In this document: piece by piece, positions 34,678 to 44,934 of the stretch | Numbering within the stretch: the first letter of the stretch is position 1 | How the letters are laid out: every line of letters begins with the position of its first letter | Assembly: GCA_027919835.1 (NCBI GenBank) | Contig: JANVFP010000025.1 | Span: 310,001 to 374,000, forward strand | Source of the DNA: Lentinula raphanica | Lineage: Eukaryota; Basidiomycota; Agaricomycetes; Agaricales; Omphalotaceae | DNA: 64,000 nt | Direction: 5' to 3' | The notes under the pieces: model-generated | The model's database searches: none | What the model was told of the DNA's origin: nothing | Seen by the model: the letters and a program-made list of their open reading frames with translations, nothing else | Program-made: the position numbers and the translations under genes

Positions 34678-34813
34678 CACAGGTTGAATTTTTGAGTTCT
34701 CTGAATTGTATCTAGATAAATATGATATAGACAACATCCTGACACAGTATAGAGCCCACACAAAAATTATTGAGTGTGCTATTAATGAATTTCGACTCAA
34801 AAACACCAAATAA
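34678..34813 (+). other. Conserved transposon-borne peptide motif, copy 1
   Basis: The frame encodes YDIDNILTQYRAHTKIIECA followed by INEFRLKNTK and a stop, after an in-frame TGA upstream. The same peptide occurs at 40852-41000 (-), 41395-41537 (+) and, more diverged, at 63900-64000 (-). Confidence 0.55.
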
Positions 34814-35100
34814 GCGCCCAGAAGCACCCAAAACTCGTTGTTATGAGTGTGTTATAGTATAACAATGAGTGTGTTATGTATATAAAGTAACATTGTTCCG
34901 ACTTTTTGACTGTTAAGTGTGTTAAGTACAGTGACTGATAACACTGTTTTGAGTATTTTCATTGTTAACTGTGTTAAGTATAATACATATAAGTACTGTT
35001 ATGAGTTTTAGTGTGTTAGGTGTGATAAGTGCTAAGTGTACTAAACATATTGAGTAATATAAATTGTTCTAAGTTATCAAGGGTACTAGGTATGCTAAAA

Positions 35101-35950
35101 ATATCATGTACAATATATTTACTCCCCAAATTATTCAGTTTGGTATGATTCTTGAGTGATATGAGTGATTAGGGTACTAGGGGTGCTATAAATGGCATAT
35201 ACATGATATATACTGACTGTGTAGTGGATTTGGTATGATTTGGAGTGGTGTTGTTTTTCAATTGTATCATGTAAATTTTTTTATTTTGCATTTTCAGGGC
35301 CAATGAGGCACCCCTGAATTTTTTGAGTATTTTTTATGATTTTTTCAGATTTTTTGCTATCAGATGAGACCAAGTTCTATTTTTAGCCCAATAAAGGTAC
35401 TAGGATGCTAAATATAGCATATACATCATATATACTGACTGTATAGTGGATTCGGAATGATTTGGAGTGATGAAAATTTTTACACTTGTTGAGTGTTTTT
35501 TTTATTTTGCATTTTCAGGGCCAACAAGGCACCCCCAAATTTTTTGACTATTTTTAGGATTTTTTTCAGATTTTTTGCTACAAGATGAGATCATGATCAA
35601 AATTTCTTTTTTTTGGTAATTTTGATGTGCCTGGGCCTGCAATAGGCTCTACACCATCCCTAAATAGTTTTTGCATTTTTAGTGATTTTTTGGGCCATTT
35701 TTAGTACCTACATTGGCCCTACATCATTTTTGATCATATGAGGTCATTTGCTTACATACCCTGATCTGACCTAATCAGGCCATTTTAGGTTTTTTATGAA
35801 TTTTTATGTATTTTTGGGTTTTTTTGAAAATGTACTGCTTATTCAATATCTGGATGATTATTAATTACCCAAAACAGTAAATATAAGCCATATGTAACAG
35901 GTGGTGACAGGCATGACCACCCCCCGGGGCCATTTCCGGGACCCCCTCCG
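35101..35950. repeat. AT-rich region with a duplicated block of about 220 bp
   Basis: 35167-35395 and 35396-35600 are tandem copies sharing GGCATATACATGATATATACTG-like, TTGCATTTTCAGGGCCAA and CAGATTTTTTGCTA segments. On the minus strand, TGTGATAACCCGGAGGGGG at about 35930-35955 could be an LTR start, but no partner end is seen. Confidence 0.5.
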
Positions 35951-35961
35951 GGTTATCACAA

Positions 35962-38088
35962 CTATTTGCAATAGGTACCTGATAACTTATCAGTATTTTT
36001 TACAAAAGCTTTACTGTATCCTGTGTGGCCTTCCAGGAAGTTTGAAATAATGTTCACTTCCCGGTGCGATGGAACTCTTCCATCCTTGACGTATAGAGCG
36101 CTTGCCTTCGTGAAGCGGTGAAACTTTTGCTCATCCTTTTCACCGCTGTATTTAGTCAGCTCGATTGGCTTAATGCGCATTCATCGACGAGGCTTCTTCC
36201 GCCCTCCAGTTCCGAATCACTCGAGTCTGGGGAGGAAGGTTCCCCCTTGTCCTTTAAGTAATCCAGCAACCTATGGACTCGGTTGGTCTCAGCGAGTCAA
36301 TCAGCCGCACCACTTGTATCTTTCGCAAGTGTAGGGTAGTCCCGTTTTAGGACTTCCTCAGTTATATCCTTCAGCCGACGCTCTTCTGTAGCAGGCATCG
36401 AGCTTCTCATACCTGGAGTAATATCTGAGGTTTTGACCTTAGGAGTTGTCTGACGTTTCTCAGCCTCCTTCTCGCATGTTGCATGCCACGCCAGGAACTC
36501 CTTGATCTCTGCAACATCAACATCGGATTTTGCAGGCTTCGAGTCCTCATCCTTCTTTTCACCAGAAGTTTTTGCTTGTTTCAAGCTATTCAGGATCTGA
36601 CGTTGAAAGTTTTCATCCATCTCAGCTTCATCAGGAAAAACACTCTAGGCCTAGGCAACTATGAGTATCTTTGAGGCTCTCTAGAGGGCCTACATGCTTA
36701 GGAGAGCTAGAAAGCACTGAGGAAAATGGGCATTTTTTAGGCAACCTCAAAGGAATATACTTTGATCTGAGAGCACCTCAAGAAATGGCTAATTCCTAGA
36801 GACTCTGAAAGTGCCTCAATGGCCTAGGTTGCCCAGGTAGCCCAGGTCACTAAACTGCTTTGTAGTGCTTTGAAGTGCTTTGAGGATCTTTGAGGGTCTT
36901 TGAGGATCTTTGAGGGTCTTTGAGGGTCTTTGAGGGTCTTTGAGGATCTTTGAGAGTCTTTGCAGAGCTTTTTAGCAACTTTTAATATCAAATTGAATGA
37001 AGAAAACATCACTCAAATAGGAAATTACATAAGTGCATTGCAGAACTTGCTTAATCTAGAAGATACATGCATCAAAAACTGCCATTGACAACTTTGACAA
37101 TATTTTGTTTCAATGATATATTTGGGCTGCCACCGTGAACCATGTACAATCAAAAAGTTTGTCACATGGTCCAAACTTATATATAGCTATATTAACTACA
37201 TATCTACATGTTGTATATGTTATCATATCTCAATGAAGGACTTTATATATGAGATTTGTAGATTAGATTCTCTATATAATTTGATAATTAACTAGTACAT
37301 TACAAATTCTTGGAATTATATAAGTCTTATGTAATATAATATAAATAGAAATTACATAATCCAAGAAAATGAAATAGAATGTAATGTAAAATAGAAATAA
37401 GAGGAATCAATTGATTTTTACTCATATTTTTTGCCTTTGAAAGCATCTCAAAGCACCTCAAAGACACTCAAAGATCCTCAAAGACACTCAAAGACACCCA
37501 AAGATCCTCAAAGACACTCAAAGATTCTCAAAGCACCTCAAAGCACCTTAAAGAATACCCCAGAACTTTCAAGTAGCTGAGAGTGCCTAGGATTTGGGGG
37601 TATCTTTGCATGCTTTGGGGGCTCCAAAGCCTTGAAAGGCTCTAGGGGGCCTGAAAGCAGCTTTTAGTGGCTGAGAGCTCAGTACATTTTTCCTGATGTT
37701 TGTTCAAGTCTAAGGCTCCCCAATTCTTGGGGTCTACTGCCTTTCCTTTATGTTGAGATTGTCCTTCAATAATGGAATCATCTCCATTGTTGACGATACG
37801 AATTTTACGGCGATTTTGAATCGATTGCCTTTGCTCATCATTCAAATTGGCTTCAGCCATCCGAACTGTAAGTTCTTGATCATCGTTCAATTCATTTTCA
37901 TTGACTGATACAATGTGGGGTACGATGTTCTCCTTATTAGAGTCCATTGTGTGTACACTTTCCTCGTCAACCTCTACTGGTTGTTCAAGGGTTCGTTCAA
38001 AGGCGTTGCCCGACAGCGTATCTCGCTGTTGCGCGGTTTTTCCGCGCAGGCGTGCAATGATCAAAAAGATCAACTTAGACCGTTGCAT
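35962..38088 (-). pseudogene. Gag-like retrotransposon gene, broken by element D1 and by an LTR
   Basis: The minus-strand frame from the LTR border (38026) runs through MDSNKENIVPHIVSVNENEL and NWGALDLNK. It is then interrupted by a 1070-bp TIR element (36629-37698) and resumes in frame at AEMDENFQRQILNSLKQAKT once one copy of the 2-bp duplication is removed. It continues to a stop near 36297, and a shifted frame carries a capsid-like segment, PIELTKYSGEKDEQKFHRFT, with SHREVNIISNFLEGHT, ending at 35962. The pattern fits an N-terminal gag region of a gypsy-type element. Stops and a frameshift show it is dead. The ATG at 38088 lies inside the later LTR and is not the original start. Confidence 0.6.
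36629..37698. mobile_element. Family D copy 1, 1070-bp TIR element
   Basis: Starts CATCAGGAAAAAC and ends TTTTTCCTGATG, flanked by TT on both sides (36627-36628, 37699-37700). Internal arrays of GATCTTTGAG and CTCAAAGA-type decamers lie near 36860-36970 and 37440-37550. There is no transposase frame, so it is non-autonomous. It is the inverted near-copy of 39252-40294. Confidence 0.8.
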
Positions 38089-39251
38089 AGTATCAATAAG
38101 GACTGTAGTGAGCCCGAACTAGCAGTCAAACTTGTATCAGTATAAGCTAGGATACAGATCCTTTGGCAGGATCAGCCATGAATATCCACTGAGAGCTATT
38201 GCTCACACCCTTGGTCGGGGATCCTTCAAGAATGCTGACTACTGGTACGAGCACACCAAGGGAATATTGACTTAGTATCAAGATCTGCCGGATCAGCACA
38301 ACTGAGTTTGGTACTTGGCTGTGATGACGGAAATTTCACTTGATCTAGCAGATCAGACACGATTAGAGCCTATCCGGACGAGTTACCACACGGAAACCCT
38401 ACACAAAGTGGCGGAAACTGTCGGAAACATGATGATCTAGTATTTCCATGGCAGTACGGGTGAAACCCGCAGTGGAAACACGCATATGTTCAAGTTCTAA
38501 ACTGGGATATAGCGTATGCTATGTACAGCTTTGACCAGCACTCACGGAAATGCGCGGAAACCTACGGAAAACACTTCTGAAGCATTTACCTTCGTTGTCT
38601 GCTCCAGAACACCAGGCTATATGCATACCGTTCGAAAGCTACGGACCAGACACACCTGATCCGTGAGATCAACTACTGTTACGAGTCTAACTCATTAACT
38701 TGGGGAGACCACCACTATTCCACGGAAGCAAATTCGTCGGAAACACTTGAGCAACACAGGCAGGAGCCACTCTGACGAGTTAGGCACCCTAGCATGTGGA
38801 GGCCGCACAGACCATGGTCGGAACTTGCTTGGTCTTCTAGATCTGGCGAAAGTACGACGAAATACGGACAAGTTTCATCTTTTTCTCGGTTTTCCTTACT
38901 ATTTCCTTGCGTGTTTGTATCGTTTCAGTCATATTTTACTATTTAAGTGTATATTATCGGACTCTGTCCATAGAAATAGCTGGATCTACTAGATCAAGGA
39001 CAAATACGGGTATTGGACTTTTCATAGTGTACTTAAAGACCTGTATCCGCACAAATGAAACAAGTTTCGCGCCCAGATCTCTCTGAACTGGTAATCCTTT
39101 TCATCCATACGTGGGAGTAAAGGCTTCTAAGCCGTACCGGACCTTGCAGATTAAGTGTGTTACTTCATTGTGATAAGCCCGACTTTTGAGTGGTTTGACT
39201 TGGTGTCTGTCACTTGCTAGTTGAAGGTAGACTCCGTTCCGGAGATACAGA

Positions 39252-40294
39252 CATCAGGAAAAATGTACTGAGCCCTCAGCCACTAAAAGCTGCTCTCAGA
39301 CCCCCTAGAGCCTTTCAAGGCTTTGGAGCCCCCAAAGCCTGCAAAGATACCCCCCAAATCCTAGGCACTCTCAGCCACCTGAAAGTCTTGAGGTATTCTT
39401 TGGGGTGCTTTGAGGTGCTTTGAGGTGCTTTGAAGTGCTTTGAGGGTCTTTGAGGGTCTTTGAGGGTCTTTGAGGATCTTTGAGTGTCTTTGAGGTGCTT
39501 TGAGGTGCTTTGAGATGCTTTTAGAAGCAAATAATATGAATAAAAATCAATTGATTCCTCTTATTTCTATTTTACATTACATTCTATTTCATTCTATCTC
39601 TTATTCTAGTATTATGTAATTTCTAATCATATTATATTATGTAAGACTTATATAATTACAAGATTTTGTAATGTACTATTTAAATTACCAAATTATATAG
39701 AGAATCTAATCTATAAATGTTATATATAAAGTCCTTCATTGAGATATGATAACATATACAACATGTGGACATGTAGTTAATATAGCTATAAATGTGTTTT
39801 GACCATGTGACAAACTTTTTGATTGTACATGGTTCACGGTGGCAGGCCAAATATATCATTGAAACAAGATCTTGTCAAAGTTGTCAATTGGAATTTTTGA
39901 TGCATGTATCTTCTAAATTAAAAAAGTTCTGCAATGCACTTATGTAATTTCCTATTTGGGTGATGTTTTCTTCATTTAATTTGATATCAAAAGTTGCTAA
40001 AAAGCTCTGCAAAGACACTCAAAGATCCTCAAAGATCCTCAAAGACCCTCAAAGCACTTCAAAGCAGTTTAGTGACCTGGGTTACCTGGGCAACCTAGGC
40101 CATTGAGGTACTTTCAGAGTCTCTAGGAATTAGCCATTTCTTGAGGTGCTCTCAGATCAAAGTATATTCCTTTGAGGTTGCCTAAGAAATGCCCATTTTC
40201 CTCAGTGCTTTCTAGCTCTCCTAAGCATGTAGGCCCTCTAGAGAGCCTCAAAGAGACTCACAGTTGCCTAGGCCTAGAGTGTTTTTTCCTGATG
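39252..40294. mobile_element. Family D copy 2, 1043-bp TIR element in the left LTR
   Basis: Starts CATCAGGAAAAATG and ends TTTTTTCCTGATG, flanked by GA on both sides. The inverted LTR at 45400-45425 preserves the uninterrupted site, which reads GATACAGAGGACTTGG in this orientation, proving the borders and a 2-bp duplication. Internal decamer arrays and sequence match the 36629-37698 element in reverse. Confidence 0.88.
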
Positions 40295-40319
40295 GAGGAC
40301 TTGGTCTCAGGTTGTGCCG

Positions 40320-42069
40320 CACTTCAGGCACCCTCCAAACAGGCCTAGTTAGGATAAAAAATCATGTACCTAAATGGGCCTAAGAGGCCCAGCAAATGGG
40401 TAGCCTACCCAGCCTTTATATTTAGGTGGGTAGCTACCCCCTTCTAAATATCTTAAGGGTAGCTACCCCCTTCTAAATATCTCAAGGGTAGCTACCCATC
40501 CTAAAAAATTCTCAAGTATAGCTACCCACCTTATTAGGTAGCTACCTTTTTCCAAATACTCTACGGGTAGCTACCCCTCTGAGATATTTCAGCATATACA
40601 ACATGCTCAATATATTCAATACACAAAGTAGCATCTAACATTAAAAACTTACATCAGTAATGATATCTGCTATACTAATTACACTTATCAGTGATCACTG
40701 TTATTACACTTACTGCACTCAACAAGAAAAGAACTTGAAATTAACATATGTTATCAATATATAACACACTCAACTATTTATCAAACAATCATACACTCCT
40801 TGTTATACTATAACACACTTATAACAATGAGTTTTGGGCGCTTATGGGCGCTTATTTGGTGTTTTTGAGTCGAAATTCATTAATAGCACACTCAATAATT
40901 TTTGTGTGGGCTCTATATTGTGCCAGGATGTTGTCTATATCATATTCCTCTAGATATAGCTCGGAGAACTCGAAAATACAACCTGTGTGGCTAGCTATAC
41001 TGTGATCTTGTGTGATATAATAGTGTTTTATGTAAATGCCAATGCATATGTCCATGTAGTGCAAGTATACTGATGCTAGTGCATGAGAAAAGCACTCCTA
41101 CAGTCTACTGGCAGTATCTGTACATGATTCAGATAGCTATCATAGAGGTTGGACACTGTGATACACATGTACATGTTTCATGTACACCATAGAGGTCTAC
41201 ACTTACATGTAACAATAGATGTCATATTCAATGACCCCCATTACAGATCTCTTGGCTGTATGACATAGAGTTAGCATAGAATAGGTTGTAGGATGACTCT
41301 TTTCATGACCCAGCAGCAGTTTGACTTCATAACATGGGTGTATGCACTGTCATTTCCATAAAACACTGTTATATTACAAAAGATCATAGTATAGCTAGCC
41401 CCACAGGTTGTATTTTCGAGTTCTCCGAATTATATCTAGAGGAATATGATATAGACAACATCCTGACACAATATAGAGCCCACACAGAAATTATTGAGTG
41501 TGCTATTAATGAATTTCGACTCAAAAACACCAAATAAGCGCCCATAAGTGCCCAAAACTCATTGTTATAAGTGTGTTATAGTATAACAAGGAGTGTATGA
41601 TTGTTTGATAAATAGTTGAGTGTGTTATATATTGATAACATATGTTAATTTCAAGTTCTTTTCTTGTTGAGTGCAGTAAGTGTAATAACAGTGATCACTG
41701 ATAAGTGTAATTAGTATAGCAGATATCATTACTGATGTAAGTTTTTAATGTTAGATGCTACTTTGTGTATTGAATATATTGAGCATGTTGTATATGCTGA
41801 AATATCTCAGAGGGGTAGCTACCCTTTAAATATTTTAAGGTAGGTAGCTACCCGTAGAGTATTTGGAAAAAGGTAGCTACCTAATAAGGTGGGTAGCTAT
41901 ACTTGAGAATTTTTTAGGATGGGTAGCTACCCTTGAGATATTTAGAAGGGGGTAGCTACCCACCTAAATATAAAGGCTGGGTAGGCTACCCATTTGCTGG
42001 GCCTCTTAGGCCCATTTAGGTACATGATTTTTTATCCTAACTAGGCCTGTTTGGAGGGTGCCTGAAGTG
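40320..42069. mobile_element. Family B foldback element, 1750 bp, with 8-bp target duplication
   Basis: Starts CACTTCAGGCACC and ends GGTGCCTGAAGTG. TTGTGCCG flanks it on both sides (40312-40319, 42070-42077) and occurs once in the uninterrupted LTR copy near 45385. The arms (about 40320-41050 and 41340-42069) are near-perfect inverted repeats of more than 700 bp around a spacer of about 290 bp. The spacer is homologous to 34300-34650 of the older element. Each arm encodes the same C-terminal peptide outward-in. The 8-bp duplication and CA...TG ends fit hAT-like or KDZ-type transposons. Confidence 0.85.
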
Positions 42070-42423
42070 TTGTGCCGAGTGAACGTGCAGAGTTTTGGTG
42101 GCTCTGTTCAAGTTGACACATAGTGATTGGTGATCTGCGTGATCTTCGAGGTTTTACTGAGAATAGTGATCAGTACTGCTTCACCCGGGAGCGGAATCGA
42201 TTGGTCTACCATAACGTCTGGTACCCCGTTGCTTTCTGAGCCTAAAAACCCTTATCCGAGTGGAAGCTGCTCAAAACAAACCCTTAGTCCAGATCTTACG
42301 ACTGGTATATCCGTGTCACTTCATTCTGCTGACCAGTATTGCTGATCTAAAAGATCTTACAAGACTGCGTTCGACTTGAGATATAAGATAGTGCGGAATC
42401 TCTGACAACGCCCCACACCTCGC

Positions 42424-42431
42424 TATAAATA
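42424..42431 (+). promoter_or_regulatory. TATA box in the LTR
   Basis: TATAAATA lies about 100 bp before the LTR 3' end, the expected place for the retrotransposon promoter. The inverted LTR carries the same box. Confidence 0.55.
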
Positions 42432-42529
42432 CAATTTGATTGACGAATCCATGAAGTCGTACTCTGTGTTCGTGCTAAGTGACCTGTCATAAGGCATTAT
42501 ACTAAGAACCGACTTTATACCTCGTTATC

Positions 42530-42546
42530 TGGAGCCCACCGCGAGG
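42530..42546 (+). other. Primer-binding site of the retrotransposon
   Basis: TGGAGCCCACCGCGAGG starts 2 bp after the LTR end. Its complement ends in CCA and looks like the 3' end of a tRNA acceptor and T stem. The tRNA identity is not assigned. Confidence 0.55.
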
Positions 42547-42853
42547 GGTGGAATCTATATTTTGGTCGAACTCGAGAGATCTTCTTGATTTCTCAAAACT
42601 ACTGCCTTTGATCGAATTTATTTGATCATTAAAAATAGCTCCAAGAGCTACTCGGACTTCGAAGAACGCGGGCTCAGCAGATTTCTTTGATCCAGCGATA
42701 CAAGCTTCAGATCAGCGAAAGCGCGCAACAAAGAAACCCTCTGTACCTGTTTACGATCCGAGAAACCTCGGAAGAGCGAGTACAAGCAATCCAGATAACG
42801 GGAGAGCTCCTAGACCATCTTCGGAACAACCAGTAACGAAGAGATCTAACGTA

Positions 42854-44542
42854 GTGCCAGGAAACGGTAGACAAAAGGCAGCTACTGTTGGACCAGATCC
42901 GCAATCTAGTTCAGATCCTACATTACAACCCGAACCATTTGATTTGATACGACTGTTTTTACCCAACAATATGTCCGAAGTACATAACGGAAATGATCAG
43001 GGAGCCGCGGGAGCGAATGCTAACGCACAAGCAAACCCGGCTGCCCAACAAAAACGACCGGAGGATCAACTCGACATCATAAGGATGCTTGGTCCTCCTG
43101 AACTGACTCCTGCGGAACAAGCAGAGTATAACAATACCAAGTTTCCGCTTACGCACAAAACTGCTATGATCCTGGACTTGGCCAATCCGAGCATGATCCC
43201 CGAGTGGGTGAGGTTCTGTTTGAACACGTTCCAGGCTACGGAAGTTACCTCCGAGAAGGTGAAGATGCAAAAGATCTTTTCTTGGATGACCCTTCAGACC
43301 AAGCAGGCTCTTGAGCATCTTCCCGGCGCGCAGGAGGGAAGGGAAGACGCGGACTGTTTCCTGCGTTCCCTGTGTAAAAGATTCCCGGCATCTCTAGGGA
43401 GACCAATGGGTTCGAAGAATACGCTCTTGCAGATCGTACAGAACTATGCTCCTTTGGGTGTCCGGGACGGAGACAGGTTGCTCGGATATTGTTTGTTGAT
43501 GGAGGTAGAAGCCAATAAGTTGTTGAAACTGCCTCCGGCGATAGGAAACACGGAATTGGTGTCTCTTTTCCTGTCAGCATTCGATGACGAGTTACGGAAA
43601 GCTGTGAATCGTAAGGTTCAACAGCAGGTACCTGCTTTCCGCATAGAGAAATGTCGGGTCGATGATCCATATCTGTTTGTAGAGTACAAGGAAGCAGCAG
43701 AGGCCGTAGCAAGGCACCCACCCTTGGAATCGTTGTACCGGACAGTAACAAGTCGGGATGGCGTGGTCTTCAATGCGGAAACCCACTCAAGAGGAGGTGT
43801 ATACATTCCGATTGGTGGTCCTCCGGTGATCAAAGAAGAAGTACCGGATCTCTCGCATTTCTTCCGGTCTCCAGCTAAGCCCGTTGAAGTGAAACGAGAG
43901 GCTTCCAAGGAAATGGAAAGAGCACTAGCTGCAAATAGGGACCAGTACAGTGTGTTGGTCAAAGATTTGGGAGCACTTAAGGCTACCTACAAAGAGGAAC
44001 TTGAGACGTTGGCTCAAATGCTGGCTAATATCAAGACCGGAAATGTTCAACCTGTGCAACGGGTGCAGCCCCATACTGTCGCTTCTGGTAGTGGTAATCC
44101 CGGAAACAGTGGGCCTCCCCGCGGAATCATTAACACAAATCTGAATAACGCACAAGGTCAAAGGTCTGAGATGTTGTGTTTCCTTTGCCGGGAACCGAAT
44201 CATATGATGCAAAGTTGTCCAATGTTCTTGGAACTCTTAGGGAAAGGTTGGATTATGCGTGATCCACAAGATCCAAAGCGTCTTAAGTTGAAGGATGGGT
44301 CTCCGCTACCAAACAACTTCGGAAGTGAGAGTAGATACCAAAAGATCATGAAATATGGTCAGGCCAAAGGATGGCCCGAGGTTTCGACGATGATGAATGA
44401 GATGATCCCGGACAATGAGGATTACTCGGAACAGTTGGTCGGATCCCCAGCTTGGATGGTCATTGCCAATCTGGCGGAGATGGTGCAAGGGAGATCTAGC
44501 AATGGTGTGGCTACGGTGTACACGAACAAGTCGGGAAACTGA
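42854..44542 (+). CDS. Retrotransposon Gag polyprotein with CCHC zinc knuckle
   Basis: The reading frame is open from about 42640 with no early ATG. The first in-frame ATG is at 42971 (MSEVHNGNDQG), giving 523 residues; 42854 is a GTG. The middle has the helical capsid pattern of Ty3/gypsy Gag (LTHKTAMILDLANPSMIPEW, TLQTKQALEHLPGAQ, LLQIVQNYAPLGVRDGDRLL). A CCHC knuckle, CFLCREPNHMMQSC (Cx2Cx4Hx4C), lies at nt 44177-44218, about residue 403. Gag forms the cytoplasmic virus-like particle and binds element RNA. The frame ends GGA AAC TGA, where a GGGAAAC slip site overlaps the last codons. No internal stop is present, so this copy is young. Confidence 0.85.
   Translation: MPGNGRQKAATVGPDPQSSSDPTLQPEPFDLIRLFLPNNMSEVHNGNDQGAAGANANAQANPAAQQKRPEDQLDIIRMLGPPELTPAEQAEYNNTKFPLTHKTAMILDLANPSMIPEWVRFCLNTFQATEVTSEKVKMQKIFSWMTLQTKQALEHLPGAQEGREDADCFLRSLCKRFPASLGRPMGSKNTLLQIVQNYAPLGVRDGDRLLGYCLLMEVEANKLLKLPPAIGNTELVSLFLSAFDDELRKAVNRKVQQQVPAFRIEKCRVDDPYLFVEYKEAAEAVARHPPLESLYRTVTSRDGVVFNAETHSRGGVYIPIGGPPVIKEEVPDLSHFFRSPAKPVEVKREASKEMERALAANRDQYSVLVKDLGALKATYKEELETLAQMLANIKTGNVQPVQRVQPHTVASGSGNPGNSGPPRGIINTNLNNAQGQRSEMLCFLCREPNHMMQSCPMFLELLGKGWIMRDPQDPKRLKLKDGSPLPNNFGSESRYQKIMKYGQAKGWPEVSTMMNEMIPDNEDYSEQLVGSPAWMVIANLAEMVQGRSSNGVATVYTNKSGN
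44533..44539 (+). promoter_or_regulatory. Candidate -1 ribosomal frameshift heptamer at the gag-pol junction
   Basis: GGGAAAC lies in the required phase (G GGA AAC in the gag frame) and directly abuts the gag TGA at 44540-44542. Slipping back one base enters the pol frame (CTG AGG AAT CCA ATG). Downstream, GCTGAG at 44571-44576 can pair with CTCAGC at 44585-44590 around an 8-nt loop. Confidence 0.6.
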
Positions 44543-44934
44543 GGAATCCAATGATTGAGCTGACCTCTGGGCTGAGGACACGGTCTCAGCAACAGGCAAC
44601 AACTCATGAGGGTGCCCCAAAGCCTAACTCACCAAAAGCAATACCTGCCATCAAGAATAAACGCTTTGACGGGGTGCATATACCCATAGATCGAAATAAC
44701 CCTAGTAAAAACAAAACATCCGAAAAACCGAAGTCCAATCCGGACAATTCTACGCCTAATCATGACAGATCTGCTGGATCAGACCCTGATTATTCTCAAT
44801 CACTGAGGGAAGCTGCTTTGGAAAGGATACAGTCAGTGACCATCGACGATTTAACGGATGAGAGTGCTTTAGGCTCGGGACGCGAGCCTGATCAGACAGA
44901 TCAACGGAAATCGAAGCAAGTACGATTCCGCTAA
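44539..44934 (+). CDS. N-terminal Pol linker, truncated at the inverted LTR
   Basis: This frame is -1 relative to gag and open across the junction. It contains MIELTSGLRTRSQQQATTHE from the ATG at 44551 and a low-complexity polar region (NPSKNKTSEKPKSNPDNSTP, LREAALERIQSVTIDDLTDE), and ends QVRFR. The stop TAA (44932-44934) is made by the first bases of the inverted LTR, so the rest of Pol (protease, reverse transcriptase, integrase) is missing. The linker style resembles the start of Pol in agaric gypsy elements. It would be expressed as a Gag-Pol fusion by frameshifting. Confidence 0.6.
   Translation: MRNPMIELTSGLRTRSQQQATTHEGAPKPNSPKAIPAIKNKRFDGVHIPIDRNNPSKNKTSEKPKSNPDNSTPNHDRSAGSDPDYSQSLREAALERIQSVTIDDLTDESALGSGREPDQTDQRKSKQVRFR

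Larger units (their letters stand above)
31238..35100. mobile_element. Decayed TIR transposon, family B copy A (CACTTCAGGCACC terminus)
   Basis: The left terminus CACTTCAGGCACC matches the foldback at 40320-42069 and the element starting at 62898. About 300 bp after it align well with 62898-63190. The interior holds a 35-bp tandem array (32060-32400), a disrupted minus-strand gene (32736-34260), and, at 34300-34850, sequence homologous to the centre and right arm of the 40320-42069 element. No matching right terminus is found, so the element is truncated or its end is too diverged; 35100 is where similarity fades. The 8-bp duplication of the family suggests hAT or KDZ/Zisupton-type relatives. 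No transposase domain is recognised. Confidence 0.6.
38027..42527 (+). mobile_element. Left LTR (about 1698 bp) split by two nested elements
   Basis: The LTR starts TGTTGCGCGG at 38027 and ends CCTCGTTA at 42527. Its pieces are 38027-39251, 40295-40319 and 42078-42527. Once the two inserts and their duplications are subtracted, it is the same length as the inverted copy at 44932-46630 (1699 bp) and very similar by eye. A TATAAATA box lies at 42424-42431 in the last piece. A primer-binding site follows directly, so this is the 5' LTR of a plus-strand retrotransposon. Confidence 0.8.

Noticed and set aside
36824..37012. Minus-strand frame of LKDPQRSSK repeats (also 39315-39530)
   Set aside because: Decamer repeats inside family D elements, present in both copies as low-complexity translation only.
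42127..42345. Plus-strand ORF in the LTR
   Set aside because: Located in the LTR; no family resemblance and not preserved as a clean frame in the inverted LTR copy.
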